From: Bacillota bacterium
GTDB taxonomy: Bacteria; Bacillota; SHA-98; UBA4971
DNA length: 64,000 nt
NCBI GenBank assembly: GCA_024653485.1
Contig: JANLFY010000008.1
Coordinates: 107,047 to 171,046, forward strand
Direction: 5' to 3'
In this document: piece after piece, positions 1-8,758 of the stretch
Position numbering within the stretch: position 1 is the stretch's first letter
Layout of the letters: every line of letters starts with the position of its first letter
Made by a program: the position numbers and the translations under genes
Notes under the pieces: model-generated
What the model was told of the DNA's origin: nothing
Database searches by the model: none
What the model saw: the letters and a program-made list of their open reading frames with translations, nothing else

Positions 1-659
1 TCGTGCTCCTGTTCGCGTTCTCGTCCATCGACGCGATCAAGTTCCGGCAGGCGGTCATATCGCTTCAGGGCGCGCTTGGCGTGCTCACAGGCGGGCCCCA
101 GCTCCTGAACCCGGGTGAGATGCCGGTTCCAAAGCCTCCGAGCGATATCCGACCTTCGGGGAAGTCCCAAGTCGAGCTCGAGGGGGTCATGGAGGAACTC
201 CAATCTTTCTTGGAGGCTCAGGCGCTCGCCGAGGACGTGCACCTCGAGATCACGGAGCGAGGCCTCGTGGTCAGCTTCATGGACAAGGTTCTATTCGATC
301 TCGGCCAGGCAGACCTGCGCCCGGAGGCTCGGCGCGTCCTTGCGGAAGTCGCTCACATCTTGCGCAGACTTCCGAACGACATAAGGATCGAGGGACACAC
401 GTGCGATCTGCCCATACGCACGGCGAAATTCCCATCGAACTGGGAGCTGTCTACCTCGAGGGCGTGCACCGTGCTAAGGTACTTCATCGAGAGCGCGGCC
501 CTTGCTCCGGACAGGTTTACCGCTATGGGGTACGGCGAGTACAGGCCGAAAGTGCCGAATACGAGCGAGGCAAATAGGGCCCTGAATCGCAGGGTGGATA
601 TCGTCATCCTGAAAGAGAAGGAGAAGATGGTGCTTCCGGAGCAGGCCTCCGGGGAATAG
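1..659 (+). CDS. motB: Flagellar motor protein MotB, 5'-truncated by the window edge
   Basis: This is the stator subunit that anchors the flagellar motor to peptidoglycan. The visible 218 residues begin inside the single transmembrane helix (LLFAFSSID, typical of the MotB segment just after the membrane), so the start codon lies upstream of the window. A linker of about 60 residues leads to an OmpA-like peptidoglycan-binding domain (about residues 95-205) with the expected IEGHTCD and NRALNRRVDI motifs. The gene ends 4 bp before fliL and opens the visible flagellar operon. The identification is secure; only the N-terminus is missing. Confidence 0.95.
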   Translation, partial: VLLFAFSSIDAIKFRQAVISLQGALGVLTGGPQLLNPGEMPVPKPPSDIRPSGKSQVELEGVMEELQSFLEAQALAEDVHLEITERGLVVSFMDKVLFDLGQADLRPEARRVLAEVAHILRRLPNDIRIEGHTCDLPIRTAKFPSNWELSTSRACTVLRYFIESAALAPDRFTAMGYGEYRPKVPNTSEANRALNRRVDIVILKEKEKMVLPEQASGE

Positions 660-663
660 GGGG

Positions 664-1416
664 ATGAGCTTGCCAACGGGTGTCTCAGGTTATCAAAAGC
701 CTGTGTCGAGCCAAGTTGCGACGTCTGGCGCCTCGAGCCGCGTGCCTGCCACCGGCGCGGACCGCGCGGGAACGGATCCAGGGAAGACCGCTGCGACGGC
801 GCGGAGCCAGACGGGAGCTGCTGCCGCAGGGTCCAAGCCTCCGGCGAAGGACGGCTGGGAGGTGCCCGAGAGGCCCGCAGGAGTGGCCTCCGCGAGAGAC
901 CTTCGTGCTATGCAGGGGCAACAGCAGGAGGCGAGGGCCCGCAAGCGGAGACTGCCTCCGGTCATGGTCGTGGGCGGCGTGGTGTTCTGCCTTGCCGCGG
1001 CAGCCGGGGCGCTATGGTACACTCGCGGAGCGAACCGACAGGCGGGTATCGGAGCGAATGGCGCCAGTGTTGCGAACGCGACGAAGCAGGAGCAGAAGCC
1101 GGGTCCGACGTACTCGTTCCAGCCGTTCATAGTCAACGTGGCCGGCACAGACGGAACGCGTTATCTGAAGGCATCCATCAGTGTGGAATGCGCGGACAAG
1201 AAGGCAAGTGCAGACATCGCGGCGGTGGAATACAAAGTGAGGGATGCCGTCATTGCGGTCCTGTCCGCCTGCGACTTGGACGAGCTGACCGACGTATCGA
1301 GAAGGGACGCGATAAGAAGCCGTGTGGCCGAGGCGATAGAGAGAGCGCTCCCCGGCGACGACAAGAGGTCGCCTCGTGTGAGGGGTGTGTACTTCCTCGA
1401 GTTTGTCATTCAGTGA
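664..1416 (+). CDS. fliL: Flagellar basal body-associated protein FliL
   Basis: FliL is a single-pass inner-membrane protein around the stators that modulates torque. The product has one transmembrane helix near residues 98-118 (VMVVGGVVFCLAAAAGAL) and a periplasmic FliL domain from about residue 145 to the end, finishing in GVYFLEFVIQ as FliL proteins do. At 250 residues it is longer than the usual 140-180, because about 95 Ala/Gly/Ser/Pro-rich cytoplasmic residues precede the helix. The ATG lies 4 bp after motB. The long N-terminal extension is the only oddity. Confidence 0.92.
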   Translation: MSLPTGVSGYQKPVSSQVATSGASSRVPATGADRAGTDPGKTAATARSQTGAAAAGSKPPAKDGWEVPERPAGVASARDLRAMQGQQQEARARKRRLPPVMVVGGVVFCLAAAAGALWYTRGANRQAGIGANGASVANATKQEQKPGPTYSFQPFIVNVAGTDGTRYLKASISVECADKKASADIAAVEYKVRDAVIAVLSACDLDELTDVSRRDAIRSRVAEAIERALPGDDKRSPRVRGVYFLEFVIQ

Positions 1417-1438
1417 CCCTGGACGTGGGGGCGGGAAC

Positions 1439-2437
1439 TTGGACGAGATCCTTTCTCAAGAGGAGATTAACGCTCTGCTCTCTTCGTTCGCGAAGCAGGA
1501 AGTGGAGCGCGCCGCAAAGAGCGGGAACGGCAAGAAGAAGCAGGTGCGGCCGTATGATTTCCGCCGTCCCGACAAGCTGTCCAAGGAGCAGCTGCGCACC
1601 ATTGAGATGATACACGAGACCTTCGCTCGGTTGCTTACGACGTGGATGTCCACGTATCTGAGGCTGCCGGTCAGGGTCACGCTGACATCAAGTGAGCAGA
1701 TGTCCTTCGACGAGTTCTCGTCGTCCTTGCCAATCCCCGGCGTCATAGCGGTTTTCAACATCAGCCCGCCGGACGGTGAGGCCATCCTCTCCCTGGAGCC
1801 ACTTCTTGCCTTCGGCATGCTCGATAGGGTGCTGGGGGGACCGGGCCAAGCCAAGGGCAAGCCTCGCGAGCTCACCGATATAGAGCAGCGTCTCATGCAG
1901 GATCTCACAGCGAAGGTGCTGGACTTGCTTACCCGTGCGTGGTCCGACGTGACGGCCTTCTCAGCGCGGCTCGAGAATATAGTCGCGAGCCCCCAATTCG
2001 CGCAGATCACGGCCGAGACGGAAACCGTCGGCACAGTGTCTCTCCAGGTCACCTTGGGCGAGATCACGGGCGGTGTCACGCTGTGCTATCCGTACCCCGT
2101 TCTTCAGCCGGTGCTGCCGAGGCTTGTGGCGACGCGGTGGTTCAAGAAACAGACCGGGCGAGGTGCGGAGGCTAGCTCGGCGGAGGCCATCAGGCAGCGT
2201 CTGGCGAACGTTCAGGTGCCCGTGACCGTGGAACTTGGCCAAGCCACCGTCCTAGTGGGCGACTTCCTCGACCTTGCGGTGGGGGACATCATCAAGCTCG
2301 ACTCCAGGCGCGGCGAAGACCTCGTTGTGCGGGTGGGTGGAGGAGCCAAGTTCGTGGCGCGACCAGGGGTAATCGGGAAGAGGCTTGCGTTCCAGGTGTC
2401 GCGCGTTCTGTACGACAGGGGAGGGACCTTGAGATGA
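1439..2437 (+). CDS. fliM: Flagellar motor switch protein FliM
   Basis: FliM is the C-ring component that binds CheY-P and sets rotation direction. I chose the TTG at 1439 because the protein then begins LDEILSQEEINALLSS, the conserved CheY-binding N-terminus, and is 332 residues, the usual size; a G-rich ribosome-binding stretch lies just upstream. A CheC-like middle domain is followed by a C-terminal SpoA domain (VQVPVTVELGQATV, about residues 255-325). The stop overlaps the fliN start in an ATGA junction, implying translational coupling. Confidence 0.95.
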   Translation: MDEILSQEEINALLSSFAKQEVERAAKSGNGKKKQVRPYDFRRPDKLSKEQLRTIEMIHETFARLLTTWMSTYLRLPVRVTLTSSEQMSFDEFSSSLPIPGVIAVFNISPPDGEAILSLEPLLAFGMLDRVLGGPGQAKGKPRELTDIEQRLMQDLTAKVLDLLTRAWSDVTAFSARLENIVASPQFAQITAETETVGTVSLQVTLGEITGGVTLCYPYPVLQPVLPRLVATRWFKKQTGRGAEASSAEAIRQRLANVQVPVTVELGQATVLVGDFLDLAVGDIIKLDSRRGEDLVVRVGGGAKFVARPGVIGKRLAFQVSRVLYDRGGTLR

Positions 2438-3054
2438 TCGATGACCCAGTTGGCGAGGGGACGAGTGTCGCGCCTGATCCGGACGACGTGGGGGCCCCGG
2501 AACCACTTGGAGAACGGGCGGGAAATGGTGCAGGCCCAGGCCAAGGCTCAGGTCCAGGTCCAGGCCCAGGCCCGGGCGCGGGCGCGGTCACGGGCACGGG
2601 CGCACGCGCAGGCGTAGGCGCAGACTTGGGCGCAGGAGCAGACGCATGGACAGATACAGGAGCGGATGAAGACGCGTTCGCAAACGCCCGGGGCCGCGCT
2701 GTCGCGAACGAGGCGCCTAGGTCCAGCCTGGAGAGGGCGTTCGAGAGGGCGGAATTCGCGCCGTTCGGCGACAGGCAACGCCAGGGAAGCCACAGCAATA
2801 TCGATCTCCTGCTCGACGTGCCTCTACCCGTGACAGTCGAATTGGGAAGGACGAGCATGACCATACGCGACATCCTCGACCTCGCCCCGGGTTCCGTTGT
2901 GGAGCTGGACAGGGTGGCCGGTGAGCCGGTAGACATCCTGGTCAATGGGAAGCTGGTGGCGCGAGGGGAAGTCGTGGTCATTGACGAGAACTTCGGCGTT
3001 CGCGTCGTGGACATCATCGCTCCTGCGGAAAGGTTGAGTGGCACCAAGGCGTGA
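2434..3054 (+). CDS. fliN: Flagellar motor switch protein FliN with a Gly/Pro/Ala-rich linker
   Basis: FliN is the C-ring subunit that pairs with FliM and docks the export apparatus. Only the last ~85 residues are the conserved SpoA domain (LLLDVPLPVTVELGRTSM...). The first ~120 residues are low complexity, with repeated GPGPGPG, GAGA and GTGA units encoded by an imperfect hexanucleotide repeat around 2533-2645. There is no CheC-like phosphatase domain, so this is FliN rather than the larger FliY common in Firmicutes. It overlaps fliM by 4 bp. The linker is unlikely to be a conserved fold. Confidence 0.92.
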   Translation: MIDDPVGEGTSVAPDPDDVGAPEPLGERAGNGAGPGQGSGPGPGPGPGAGAVTGTGARAGVGADLGAGADAWTDTGADEDAFANARGRAVANEAPRSSLERAFERAEFAPFGDRQRQGSHSNIDLLLDVPLPVTVELGRTSMTIRDILDLAPGSVVELDRVAGEPVDILVNGKLVARGEVVVIDENFGVRVVDIIAPAERLSGTKA

Positions 3055-3093
3055 CGTGCCTTTGTTTGAACCGGCTCGGAGGTGGCAGCTGCT

Positions 3094-3504
3094 GTGGACG
3101 TGGTCGTGACGGGAATCCGGCTCGCAGTGAGTCTTGCGCTGGTCATCGCCCTCATATACCTTGTCGGGTTGGCTCTGCGGTCCCTGCAGTGGCGACGTGC
3201 CGGAAGGAGGGGTCGTCCGGCCATGGAGCTGTGCGAGTCGCTGCCCCTCGGGCCGGGGCGGGCAGTGCACCTGGTGCGGGTCGGGGACAGGCTCCTCGTT
3301 CTTGGGGCCACGGGAACGCACGTTTCGATGCTGGCGGAGTTGGCTCCGGGTTCACTGGACGAAGCGGAACGACAAGAGGGCCCCGCTGGGGCCGCCGATT
3401 CCGAAAGCGGGCGGAGGTTCCATGAGGTTCTGAAGGCATACATGGGGCGCTTTGGAGACTCTGAGGACTCGGGAGAGGACACCGGTGAAGGCGACATCCG
3501 ATAG
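3094..3504 (+). CDS. fliO: Flagellar biosynthesis protein FliO
   Basis: FliO is a small bitopic protein that helps assemble FliP into the type III export gate. One N-terminal transmembrane helix (about residues 6-26, [19 protein letters not shown]) is followed by a basic stretch and a cytoplasmic FliO domain containing [22 protein letters not shown]. The GTG at 3094 is preferred over the one at 3082 because the GGAGGTGG ribosome-binding site at 3078-3085 overlaps the latter. The 3' end overlaps fliP. Confidence 0.88.
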   Translation: MDVVVTGIRLAVSLALVIALIYLVGLALRSLQWRRAGRRGRPAMELCESLPLGPGRAVHLVRVGDRLLVLGATGTHVSMLAELAPGSLDEAERQEGPAGAADSESGRRFHEVLKAYMGRFGDSEDSGEDTGEGDIR

Positions 3505-4399
3505 AGGGAAAGCAAGGGTCGTGGCAGCTCTCTCAGGACGTTTCCTGCCGCTCGTCGCGGTGTCGATCGTTTGCGCGCTCGTCCTCGGGACGATTCCCGC
3601 ACCGCTGGGCGGGGAGGCGGCGCACGCACAGGCCACGACGGCGCAGACCCAGGCACAGACTCCGGCGACGGCCATGCCCATCCCGGCACGGGTGGGGCCC
3701 ACCGTCGACATCGGGGGAATGTTGCCTCTGCCCAGGATAGAGGTGGGAGTTGAGTCGGCGGACAGCCCGAAGGAAGTCTCGACGTCCCTCCAGATTCTCG
3801 CGCTCTTGACCGTGCTGACCCTTGCGCCCGCCATTCTCGTTATGCTCACCTCTTTCACGAGGATCATCATAGTGCTTTCGTTCGTCCGGAGCGCCATGGG
3901 CTCACAGCAAGTACCGCCGAACCAGGTTCTCATAGGGCTTGCTCTCTTCCTCACGTTCTTCGTTATGGCGCCGACGCTGGGGGCAGCCAACGAACAAGCG
4001 CTTCAGCCGTACCTGCAGGGGGAGATCTCACAGCAGGTGGCGCTCGACCGCGCGGCCGCGCCGCTACGCGAGTTCATGCTCAGGCAGACCCGGGAAAAAG
4101 ACATCGCGCTCTTCACAGCGCTCGCGAAAGCGAAGCAGCCTGCGAACCCGTCGGAGGTGCCGCTTCTCGTGCTGATTCCGGCGTTCACGATAAGTGAGCT
4201 CAAGACCGCCTTCGAGATCGGGTTTCTCATATACGTTCCGTTCCTCGTCATCGACATGGTCGTTGCGAGCGTCTTGATGTCAATGGGCATGCTGATGCTG
4301 CCGCCCGTGATGATTTCCTTGCCTTTCAAGTTGTTGCTGTTCGTGATGGTGGACGGATGGAACCTCGTTATCGGATCGTTGCTCCGCAGCTTTCACTAG
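3485..4399 (+). CDS. fliP: Flagellar type III export gate protein FliP
   Basis: FliP forms the core of the export gate with FliQ and FliR. A cleavable signal sequence ([20 protein letters not shown], then AHAQA) is followed by an Ala/Thr/Pro linker and the conserved FliP domain with its membrane helices, including [19 protein letters not shown] and [20 protein letters not shown]. The GTG at 3485 is taken as start because GGGAGAGG lies about 8 bp upstream; a TTG at 3452 is possible. Both overlap the end of fliO. The identification is certain. Confidence 0.95.
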   Translation: MKATSDRGKARVVAALSGRFLPLVAVSIVCALVLGTIPAPLGGEAAHAQATTAQTQAQTPATAMPIPARVGPTVDIGGMLPLPRIEVGVESADSPKEVSTSLQILALLTVLTLAPAILVMLTSFTRIIIVLSFVRSAMGSQQVPPNQVLIGLALFLTFFVMAPTLGAANEQALQPYLQGEISQQVALDRAAAPLREFMLRQTREKDIALFTALAKAKQPANPSEVPLLVLIPAFTISELKTAFEIGFLIYVPFLVIDMVVASVLMSMGMLMLPPVMISLPFKLLLFVMVDGWNLVIGSLLRSFH

Positions 4400-4437
4400 A
4401 CGGGATTTTGACGCATGCGCACGGCGGGTGATCGGTT

Positions 4438-4707
4438 GTGACGGAAGAGGTCATAGCGGGGATCGGTCAACGCGCCATATTCGTGACCCTGGAGGTCGCA
4501 GCGCCTGTTCTCTTGTTTGCTCTCGTTGCGGGTCTTCTCGTCAGCATCTTCCAGGCGGTGACGCAAATCCAGGAGATGACTCTCGCATTGGTGCCGAAGA
4601 TCCTTGCGGTCATATTGGCGCTCGTGGTGTTCGGGCCTTGGATGATGCGTATGCTCGTCGAGTTCACGCGAGAGCTGTTCACGAACCTGCCGAATTACGT
4701 GTTGTAG
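4438..4707 (+). CDS. fliQ: Flagellar type III export gate protein FliQ
   Basis: This 89-residue protein with two hydrophobic helices is the usual size for FliQ. Diagnostic sequence includes LLVSIFQAVTQIQEMTLALVP. It starts with GTG 38 bp after fliP and is followed by a 100-bp spacer before the preferred fliR start. Confidence 0.95.
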   Translation: MTEEVIAGIGQRAIFVTLEVAAPVLLFALVAGLLVSIFQAVTQIQEMTLALVPKILAVILALVVFGPWMMRMLVEFTRELFTNLPNYVL

Positions 4708-4748
4708 GCATGGCCCGACGTTTGTCCGAGGTTTGTACGAGCTGCAAG

Positions 4749-4776
4749 CGTTCAAAGACGTCCGTTCAAAGACGTC
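4749..4776 (+). repeat. 14-bp exact tandem duplication in the fliQ-fliR spacer
   Basis: Two adjacent copies of CGTTCAAAGACGTC occupy 4749-4762 and 4763-4776, directly upstream of the fliR ribosome-binding site. No function is evident. It resembles the other short tandem duplications in this window. Confidence 0.8.
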
Positions 4777-4807
4777 AAAGAGTCATGAGTCGCGGAGGAG
4801 CGAGCTC

Positions 4808-5587
4808 GTGGGGGTCGTTGATTCCGCCATCACTAGTGTGCAAACGTACCTTCTGGTTCTGGCGCGGATAGGCGGGGTCTTTGGGCTAGCGCCGGTCTTC
4901 GGGAGCCACAACGTGCCGCTGCAAGTAAAAGCGGGCTTGTCCGCCGTGCTCGGCCTGGTCGTGACTCCCTTAGTACAGACGCCTCCGTCAGGCTATCCAA
5001 CGGATATCGTTGCGTACGCCATATGTGTGGGGCGAGAGGTCCTCGTGGGCGCGATCATCGGCTACGTGGCTTCGCTCTTCATGGTGGCGGTTCAACTCGC
5101 TGGCCAGCTCGTGGACATCCAGATCGGGTTCGGTCTCGTGAACGTGGTGGACCCCGTGGCGAACAGGCAAGTCACGGTCATGGGCCAGTTTCAGTACCTT
5201 CTGGCAATGCTGCTCTTTCTCGTGTTCAACGGCCACCACGCGGTCCTCGCCGGGCTCGTCGAGAGCTACGCGGTCGCGCCCGTGTCGGGCTTCTCCCTCA
5301 CCGCGAGGCTGGAAGCTGGCGTGGTCAGGATGTTCTGTGACACTCTCGTGGTGGCGTTCAAGATAGCCGCGCCGGTCACGTGTACACTGCTTTTGACCGA
5401 CGTAGTCATGGCGGTGCTCGCCAGGACGGTGCCGCAGATGAACATCTTCATCGTGGGCCTTCCGCTGAAGATAGGGGTGGGACTCCTCACCGTGGTGGTG
5501 GCTTTGCCACTATTCGTCATGGTCCTTAGGGGCGCGTTCAGTGGACTGCAGCGAGATATCCTTGCCCTGTTCGGAGGTGCAAGATAG
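4808..5587 (+). CDS. fliR: Flagellar type III export gate protein FliR
   Basis: FliR is the third gate component. The GTG at 4808 is chosen because GGAGG at 4794-4798 sits 9 bp upstream and the resulting 259-residue length is normal; the reading frame is open further upstream to 4733 but gives a non-homologous polar extension. The protein is strongly hydrophobic with about six helices and FliR motifs such as GQLVDIQIGFGLVNVVDP. It ends 3 bp before flhB. Confidence 0.94.
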   Translation: MGVVDSAITSVQTYLLVLARIGGVFGLAPVFGSHNVPLQVKAGLSAVLGLVVTPLVQTPPSGYPTDIVAYAICVGREVLVGAIIGYVASLFMVAVQLAGQLVDIQIGFGLVNVVDPVANRQVTVMGQFQYLLAMLLFLVFNGHHAVLAGLVESYAVAPVSGFSLTARLEAGVVRMFCDTLVVAFKIAAPVTCTLLLTDVVMAVLARTVPQMNIFIVGLPLKIGVGLLTVVVALPLFVMVLRGAFSGLQRDILALFGGAR

Positions 5588-5590
5588 GCG

Positions 5591-6670
5591 GTGCCACGTG
5601 ACGACCGCACAGAGGCCGCGACGCCAAGACGGCGTCAGGAGGCGCGAAGACGAGGCCAGGTGGCGAGAAGCGTCGAGGTAAACTCCGCAGCGATCCTCCT
5701 CGCGACGCTCGGAGTGCTCGGCGCGTCTGGAGGGTTCATCTATTCGGGGCTCGGGGCCTTCATGAGGCATCTTTTGGACGACGCCCTGACGCACCCGGAT
5801 CTCTCGCCCGAAGGCCTGTACGCCCTCGCTATGGACGCCCTCATCGCAGTGGGGAAGGCCGCGGGGCCTGCCATGGCTGCCGGGCTTGTGGCGGGGCTAG
5901 CGACGAACCTTGCCCAAGTCGGGTTGGTCGTGTCCCTGGAACCGATCGCCCCAAAGCTCTCGAGGATAGATCCCGCTGCCGGACTGTCCAGGCTCTTTTC
6001 GGGGAGGGCCCTCGCGGAACTGATGAAGTCGTGCGCCAAGGTGCTCATAGTAGGGTACTACGGTTACGTGACCCTTCGACAGGACTATCCGGCGCTCGTC
6101 GCTACAGGCGTCATGGAACCCGGGCAGATCCTCGCGACCGTGGGGAACCTGGGGTTGCGGCTCGGCTTTCGCGTGGGCATCGCCCTCGCGGTGCTGGCTG
6201 CGATGGACTATGCGTATCAAAGGTGGGAGTTCGAGAAGAGCATCAGGATGACCAAGCAAGAAGTGAAGGAGGAGCTCAGGCAAACGGAAGGAGATCCAAT
6301 GCTCAGGGCGAGGATCCGCGCGCGGCAGCGTCAGATCGCGATGCACAGGATGATGCAGGAGGTCCCAAAGGCGGATGTCGTGGTCACCAACCCGGTGCAC
6401 CTTGCCGTGGCGCTGAAGTACGACCCAGGCACGATGAAGGCACCGAAGGTCGTGGCCAAGGGAGCGAGGCTGCTTGCCCAGAGGATAAGGGATCTCGCGG
6501 CGGCGAACGGCGTTCCGATCGTCGAGAACAAGCCTCTGGCCCAAGCCCTGTACAAGGCGGTGGAAATAGGTCGCGAGATCCCGGCGCACTTGTACAAGGC
6601 GGTCGCGGAGATCCTCGCGTACGTATACTACCTCGACAAGAGGGCAGGGCGCACCGGCCGGTGGAGGTGA
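5591..6670 (+). CDS. flhB: Flagellar export switch protein FlhB
   Basis: FlhB sets substrate specificity of the flagellar export apparatus. The N-terminus carries the polar TEAATPRRRQEARRRGQV motif, four transmembrane helices follow, and the cytoplasmic domain contains the self-cleavage loop. That loop reads TNPVHLAVAL, so the usual NPTH is NPVH: the cleaved Asn-Pro pair is kept but Thr is replaced by Val. At 359 residues the length is normal. The GTG start has GGAGGTG 11 bp upstream. Confidence 0.95.
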   Translation: MPRDDRTEAATPRRRQEARRRGQVARSVEVNSAAILLATLGVLGASGGFIYSGLGAFMRHLLDDALTHPDLSPEGLYALAMDALIAVGKAAGPAMAAGLVAGLATNLAQVGLVVSLEPIAPKLSRIDPAAGLSRLFSGRALAELMKSCAKVLIVGYYGYVTLRQDYPALVATGVMEPGQILATVGNLGLRLGFRVGIALAVLAAMDYAYQRWEFEKSIRMTKQEVKEELRQTEGDPMLRARIRARQRQIAMHRMMQEVPKADVVVTNPVHLAVALKYDPGTMKAPKVVAKGARLLAQRIRDLAAANGVPIVENKPLAQALYKAVEIGREIPAHLYKAVAEILAYVYYLDKRAGRTGRWR

Positions 6671-6679
6671 CGTGGCTAA

Positions 6680-8758
6680 ATGGCGGTAGGACGAGTTCAG
6701 GGCGTGACAATGGACAGGCTGTCGAGGCACAGCGATGTGTTGGTGGCCGTGGCGGTGGTCGTCATCCTCGTGATGATGATAGTGCCCGTGCCCACGTTCA
6801 TCCTCGACGTGCTCCTGACCTTCAACATCACGCTCTCTCTCGTGGTGCTCCTGCTGACCATGTACACCCGCGACGCCTTGGAGTTCTCGTCGTTTCCTTC
6901 ACTGCTCCTGGTGGCCACGTTGTTCCGGCTTGCCCTCAACGTATCGTCGACGCGGTTGATTCTGTTGCACGGCTATGCGGGCAGGGTCATCGAGGCGTTC
7001 GGCAACTTCGTCGTAGGCGGCAATTACGTGGTGGGCATGGTAGTCTTCATCATCCTGGTGGTCATCCAGTTCGTGGTGATCACGAACGGCGCGGGCCGCG
7101 TGGCCGAGGTGGCGGCGAGGTTCACTCTCGACGCGATGCCGGGCAAGCAGATGTCCATCGACGCCGACCTCAACGCCGGCCTCATCGACGAGCAGACTGC
7201 CAGGGCCAGAAGGCGGGCGATAGAGCTCGAGGCGGACTTCTACGGCGCCATGGACGGCGCCAGCAAGTTCGTGCGCGGCGATGCCGTAGCCGGCATCATC
7301 ATCACCCTTGTGAACATCTTGGGCGGCGTGGTCATCGGCATGATTCAGCTGCGGATGCCGGCCATGCAGGCTCTTCAGACGTTCGCGCTCCTGACGGTGG
7401 GGGACGGTCTGGTATCGCAGATACCCGCCCTTCTGATCTCCACTGCGACGGGCATCATCGTCACCCGGGCCGCAGCGCAGTCGAATTTCGGCCAGGAGGT
7501 CACGACACAGCTGCTCGCCCAACCCAGAGCGGTGGCCGTTGCCGCGGGAATGCTCGTGCTCTTCGGCATGGTGCCGGGCCTCCCGAAAGCGCCCTTTTTC
7601 TTGCTAGCGGCTGCGGCAGGCGCGCTTTCGTACGCCATGGCCGGCGCGGAGCGGGCCAGGGCGAAGGGCGAGGAAGAGGCCGAGAAAGCGCCGCCAGCGC
7701 CAAAGCAGCCCGAGAACGTAATGTCTCTCCTGGCGGTGGATCCCCTCGAGCTCGAGATAGGGTACGGCCTCGTTTCCCTTGCCGACGAGAACCAGGGTGG
7801 AAACCTGCTGGAACGGGTTACCATGGTGAGGCGCCAGGTCGCAGTGGATCTAGGGCTCGTGCTCCCTCACATCCGGATCAGAGACAACATACAGCTCCGG
7901 CCGTCCGGGTACGCCATCAAGATCCGCGGCGTCGAAGTCGCGCGGGGAGAGGTCATGTTGGGGTACTGTCTCGCGATGAACCCCGGCATCGTCGTGGAAC
8001 CCGTCCCCGGCATCGAGACCATCGAGCCCGCGTTCGGGCTCTCCGCTCTCTGGGTGCCTGAACAGGACCGGGAGAGGGCGGAGATGGCAGGCTACACCGT
8101 GGTCGATCCAACGTCAGTGATAGTGACGCACCTCACCGAGGTCATCCGCCGTCATGCGGCGGAGATACTTAGCAGGCAGGACACGGCGAACTTGATCGAA
8201 AACGTGAGAAAGACGGAGCCTGCCGTTGTGGAGGAGCTCATCCCCGGTCTGATGACGGTGGGGGAGGTCCAGAAGGTGCTGCAGAACCTCCTGAGGGAGG
8301 GGGTGCCGATCCGAAACGTGGCGACGATTCTCGAGGCCCTTGGCGACCACGCGCGGGAGACGCGGGACACGGAAGTCCTCACCGAATACGCCAGAGCGGC
8401 CCTCGCCCGCATGATATGCAGGCAGTATCGCAACGTCGACGGAGAGCTCGTGGTGGCGACGATCGACCCGGAAATCGAGGAGGAGATAACGAGGTCCGTC
8501 GAAAGTCGCGGCGCGGTCGAGTCACCTGCGCTCGAACCAAGGCTGGTGCATGCTGTGGTGCGCGCAGTGTCCCGAGCGGTGGAGAGAATGGCACAGGAAG
8601 GTTACCAGCCAATCCTGATCACGAAACCTGGTGTGCGGCCGTATCTAAGGAGAATGGTGGAAAGGGTGCTGCCGGACGTCGTCGTTCTATCGTACAACGA
8701 GATCACCAGGGACCAAAAGGTTAGGTCTGTCGGGACGGTGAGCCTGAATGAGAATTAA
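6680..8758 (+). CDS. flhA: Flagellar export protein FlhA
   Basis: FlhA forms the nonameric export ring. About eight N-terminal transmembrane helices are followed by the FHIPEP signature (FTLDAMPGKQMSIDADLNAG, near residues 147-166) and a large cytoplasmic domain. The 692-residue length is typical. The ATG at 6680 has GGAGGTGA about 10 bp upstream; another in-frame ATG at 6710 is less well supported. The end overlaps the flhF start by 11 bp. Confidence 0.96.
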   Translation: MAVGRVQGVTMDRLSRHSDVLVAVAVVVILVMMIVPVPTFILDVLLTFNITLSLVVLLLTMYTRDALEFSSFPSLLLVATLFRLALNVSSTRLILLHGYAGRVIEAFGNFVVGGNYVVGMVVFIILVVIQFVVITNGAGRVAEVAARFTLDAMPGKQMSIDADLNAGLIDEQTARARRRAIELEADFYGAMDGASKFVRGDAVAGIIITLVNILGGVVIGMIQLRMPAMQALQTFALLTVGDGLVSQIPALLISTATGIIVTRAAAQSNFGQEVTTQLLAQPRAVAVAAGMLVLFGMVPGLPKAPFFLLAAAAGALSYAMAGAERARAKGEEEAEKAPPAPKQPENVMSLLAVDPLELEIGYGLVSLADENQGGNLLERVTMVRRQVAVDLGLVLPHIRIRDNIQLRPSGYAIKIRGVEVARGEVMLGYCLAMNPGIVVEPVPGIETIEPAFGLSALWVPEQDRERAEMAGYTVVDPTSVIVTHLTEVIRRHAAEILSRQDTANLIENVRKTEPAVVEELIPGLMTVGEVQKVLQNLLREGVPIRNVATILEALGDHARETRDTEVLTEYARAALARMICRQYRNVDGELVVATIDPEIEEEITRSVESRGAVESPALEPRLVHAVVRAVSRAVERMAQEGYQPILITKPGVRPYLRRMVERVLPDVVVLSYNEITRDQKVRSVGTVSLNEN

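Noticed and set aside
2292..3689. 465-codon minus-strand open frame antisense to fliN-fliP
   Set aside because: Arg/Ser/Pro-rich shadow of the high-GC flagellar genes, with no recognisable domain.
6031..8061. 676-codon plus-strand frame overlapping flhB-flhA
   Set aside because: Off-frame read of two certain flagellar genes with Gly/Arg-rich composition.
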